Below are positions 58,237 through 64,000 of a stretch of 64,000 nt of DNA, piece after piece. The DNA comes from Kappaphycus alvarezii (taxonomy: Eukaryota; Rhodophyta; Florideophyceae; Gigartinales; Solieriaceae): assembly GCA_002205965.3 (NCBI GenBank), contig NADL03000534.1:1550001-1614000 (forward strand), given 5' to 3'. Both the position numbers and the translations under genes were made by a program. The notes under the pieces were generated by a model. It was not told where the DNA came from. It ran no database searches and saw nothing but the letters and a program-made list of their open reading frames with translations. The stretch's first letter is position 1; each line of letters opens with the position of its first letter.

Positions 58237-60851
58237 ATGGCAAACCGCAAGTCCTGGAAAAGGGCCGTCGCTCCCTCTCCCACACCACGCCCTACCCCGA
58301 AACATCCGCCCACCTTTGCTGGCATCGCAGACACTAATCTCAACTCTACCTTGGCCACTTTGGTCTCTCGTGATGTCTTTCTTCGCACTTTAGAAGGCCA
58401 AGAGTTCACTGGTCTGTTTTCCGGCACTCGACTTTCCAATTCCGCATCTCCTGTGCTTCAGCTCCATCTGCGCTTTGCGCGCGCCACGGCAGGGAAATTT
58501 AAATCCCCGTGTCGTTTTCGGAAATTCGTGGTGGCATAGCTCGCGACCTCTTTGTTCCTCTTCCTCAAGTCGCTATCGTGAAAGCTGCAAACCCGTTTGC
58601 TGTCGTGGGACTCAGGCTCCTGCTGGTTTTGCTACCGATGCACAGATTTCCAGGGGTAGTGCAAAAGTGGGAAGGGTTTTGCAACGGTTTGATGATTTGG
58701 CGATATGCGTGTCAATGGTGATAAACCGTTGGACGAAGAGACCTTTGGCGACTTGGCTGTCAATGGCGGCAAAAAGTGGGATCAGTTTCAGGTTAATCAT
58801 GACAAGTTTGGTGTCACAACTACTTTTGATGAGGACGAGTACACCACCAAGATTGACGTGCCGATGCTAAGTATGAGGAACGTGAGCGCGAGGCCGCACG
58901 ACTAGCAGAAGAGATTGAGGCAAAGGCATCGGATAATGTCCATGTCCGTGAGGAGAGGAATCAGGAAGTTGGTACCGACTATGATGAGGAGACACTGTAC
59001 TCTGGTGTCATTCGCGCGGAACAGCCAAATGTTACCGGCGCCCCTCTGCGCTCACTTTCGCACTCGTCTAATATGACGCGCTCATTCCCATGCTGCTGCG
59101 CAAAAGCGGACAGAAGTGCCGGCTAAGCAAAGGAAGCTGCGAAAGAGACAAAGCCTTTATCATATGCGGCCGCAGCTGCAAGCTCGGTAAAGTCTGCCGC
59201 CTCACTTCAGTCGGGCCCAGCGGCAAAGCAATCGTCCAGCTTGGGGGCACAACCCGCACCAACTGGTAGTGTCGCGGGCGGAAAGGCCTCTGCATCGAAA
59301 AAGGCGGCTTCCCCTCGCGGTCCGCAACCTCGACGAACCAGTCCTCGTCGCAGGTAAAAGCAGGGTCAGGCGCGGGGCATGGGAAGACAAATTCGTCAGG
59401 GAAATCTGGGGCCACGCCAAAGTCTGCCTTGCCTTCAAAGGCGGGTGCGGCAACGAAGACTGGGGCGTCCCAAAAAGGCAATACGCAGAGCAAGGGCAAT
59501 TCTGCTGCATTGTCAGTGAACACCTCTAGTAACACGGGGCGAAGCAGAAGGCTAATTCGAAGTCGGGGAAAGCAGGGGCGGATAATAAGGAACGGGACCT
59601 GCTGGAGAAGAAGCCGAAGATGGGGCCGCGAGATCGGTCAAGCAGGGATAATCTACCCCAGCTCGTCAAGGTACGCTCAGGAATCACTGGGCGGACTTCG
59701 CCGAATCAATCCGAAACTCACCGCTCCCACCCCGGCTACTTCGGACACATCTGCTGTGGCTGTACTCAATCTTGACGCTCAGACGCCAAACATTGGCCCA
59801 GAGCAGATTAAGAGCTTTGAAAAGTACAAGACGAAGCGTGAGATCCAATCCATTGCCCAGAACCGAGAAAAAATCACGCACGACCTGCGCAAGTTCAGCA
59901 CGGAGCTTGACTCAAGGAACGTCCCGCTACGGAGGGTCAATTCAAACACTAACGCGAATGCCCCAAATTCAACGTCAACCCCGGAAAAGAAAGTGGTTGA
60001 GGGAGCGCCGAAGGTGGAGATAGGCAGCTCCTGTCAAAGTACCTGATGCGAAAATTGCGGAGAACAAAAATTAGAGCCCAAAGTCGAGAAATTGCCGCAC
60101 AGGAAACTGCAGCGAAGCCGAAGCCGAAGCCGAAGACCAAGAGCAAGCTCAACCCGAACGCGCAGAGTTCAAGATGAATCCCGATGCGCCTGCCTTTACA
60201 CCTGCAGCTCAAGAACCGCCACCCATGAATCATCCACCCCACGCTTATAATCCATATGTTGGGCGCCAGTTGTTCCAGAATACTCACAGCCTGTTCCAAG
60301 TGCGCCGCAGCCAGCATACCCTGTTCCGCTGCAGACCCTTGGACAGATACCGTACGGGCAGGCATACGGGGTGATGATACCAAGCGGGGTTCCATCTGGT
60401 GTAGCGGCTCCAAATTCGGCTTATCAGTTTGTGCCTCCTGCCCCGTTTCCTCCATCTCAGGTTGCGAGTCGCTTCCCGCAGAACGCAGGGGTCCCTGTGT
60501 CATATGGTTACGGGCAAATCAACCCGACGATGCCAATGGTCATGGGCCAGGCACCGCAACGATTACCTCCGGTCCATATGGTACTACAGTTCCGGTCCTT
60601 ACGTGGCTGGGCAGGTCCTGGTCAAGTTGCTCCTGCACGCCGATGTCACCACAAGCGCAGCAACAGCTTTATGCACAAGCAGCCAGCCCGGAGCAATACC
60701 GCACTTGCAGGCTGGCGGGATTGGGATGAGTAGAGGCCATGGGCAAACGCGAAGGGGAGGGCGCCGTGGCGGTAAGCATCAATCGAACCATGGCATGGGG
60801 ATGACGACCGGGCTAAGTAGCGTAGATAAGGCAGGACAAGGCAACCGATAA
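58237..60851 (+). CDS. Ataxin-2 / Pbp1 homologue
   Basis: RNA-binding regulator of mRNA stability, poly(A) tail length and stress granules, partner of poly(A)-binding protein. Starts MANRKSWKRAVAPSPTPRP at 58237. Domains in order: LSm (SRDVFLRTLEGQEFTGLFSG, then LHLRFARATAG; second half DLFVPLPQVAIVKAANP near 58550); LsmAD (KFGVTTTFDEDEYTTKID at 58805-58860, then AARLAEEIEAKAS); a Ser/Ala/Lys-rich low-complexity middle (59100-59650); a helical piece IKSFEKYKTKREIQSIAQNR near 59830; a PAM2 motif SRMNPDAPAFTPAA at about 60168 for the PABP MLLE domain; a Pro/Gln/Met-rich tail; and an RGG-like end RGHGQTRRGGRRGGKHQ before TAA 60849-60851. Frame slips near 58500, 58660, 58870, 59090, 59540, 60040 and 60260. 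It ends 216 bp from the convergent adenosine kinase. Confidence 0.9.
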
Positions 60852-61067
60852 CGTAGTGCCAGAATCGGTGGGTCAGCGATAGTATAGAGGGGACCCAGTT
60901 TTGAGGGGCAGAGGCGCATAGAGGAGGGATATTTGTACGATACTACCTTCCACGCAGAACTAAAGAACGGGGAACGCCTCAACTTAATAATTTTCGCAAG
61001 TCTTTAGTGCGACATAACAACTCAGTAGAACTCAACTAGCGATGCTGCCACTTTTCACTACGATAAC
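60852..61067. other. Short convergent intergenic gap
   Basis: 216 bases between the stops of ataxin-2 (+) and adenosine kinase (-). Must contain both 3' ends; nothing else seen. Confidence 0.5.
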
Positions 61068-63614
<2,547 letters not shown>

Positions 63615-63845
63615 GCGCGACAAGTACAGTGACGATTGCATTATCGGACCACTTCATTAGTGTCAAATGCAACTACGGCAATTGATTCAATTTCTGTAGC
63701 AGTAGTACTGTATTGACCTAGGGGCACCTCGCGAGTCTATTCTTGGCCTTTTTCAGGTCCAAAGAGGCATCAGAGTTCATGTGACAAGCAACCTGATCCG
63801 TGCTTTGCAGCTTCCGTGGAAGTTGTAACATAAAATCGATTTTAC
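63615..63845 (-). repeat. Family A repeat, copy 4
   Basis: On the minus strand it starts AATCGATTTTATGTTACAAC (63835-63816), then GCAAAGCACGGATCAGG, CTGATGCC, TAGACTCGCGAG and TTGCATTTGACACTAATG, collinear with 9008-9315. Confidence 0.7.
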
Positions 63846-64000
63846 CAGCACGACTACCTGAGGTAGTCATTTCGATGGTGCAATCAAGTACGAGAGTTTT
63901 CAGAATCTGAGACGGCATTTAACGTCCGGGGCAAGGCCAGCCTTATTAGAAGAAACCATTCTTCTTGGTACATCTGTGAAGGGCACTATTCGGATTCACG
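63846..64000. other. Window end
   Basis: No feature recognised. Confidence 0.4.

Overview
The window is nuclear DNA of a photosynthetic eukaryote. The best guess is a red alga, possibly a florideophyte; this is inference, not proof. The evidence is: a two-exon gene for a protein of a family I know from cyanobacteria (DUF1825-like, 2225-2828); a PPR protein with a transit-peptide-like start; host genes with almost no introns (two GT-AG introns found); and short gene islands in a sea of decayed transposons of many classes. No rRNA, intact tRNA or CRISPR was seen.

Layout. 0.25-2.8 kb: PPR gene and DUF1825-like gene, convergent. 3.8-9.3 kb: two Tc1-like copies, a Harbinger-like DDE transposase remnant, a truncated LINE end and copies of a dispersed repeat (called family A here). 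9.5-13.5 kb: degenerate Ty1/copia element. 14.0-18.4 kb: R2-like LINE with a restriction-like endonuclease domain. 19.8-25.5 kb: degenerate Ty3/gypsy element on the minus strand, its integrase split by a 1.4 kb LTR-bearing insertion. 28.8-31.1 kb: hAT transposase remnant. 31-41 kb: AT-rich sequence with little coding signal, a short Harbinger fragment, a 38 bp perfect palindrome and a hairpin. 41.8-43.5 kb: a second kind of PIF/Harbinger transposase convergent with a coiled-coil accessory ORF. 45.3-62.1 kb: main gene island, with ankyrin-repeat protein (+), long coiled-coil protein (+), UDP-glucose 4-epimerase (-), PDCD2 (+), ataxin-2/Pbp1 (+) and adenosine kinase (-). 63.6-63.85 kb: another family A copy.

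The host genes are unrelated housekeeping functions: organellar RNA metabolism, galactose/cell-wall sugar supply, 40S ribosome assembly, mRNP control and adenosine salvage. No operon-like logic is visible. Three neighbouring pairs are convergent (PPR/DUF1825, coiled-coil/GalE, ataxin-2/adenosine kinase).

A caveat applies to every gene: nearly all conserved genes change frame by single bases every 200-500 bp while family motifs continue in the next frame. In GalE and adenosine kinase each break is explained by one missing or extra base. I read this as consensus error of a long-read assembly for the host genes, and as a mixture of error and real decay for the transposons. Gene limits are therefore given as outer bounds.
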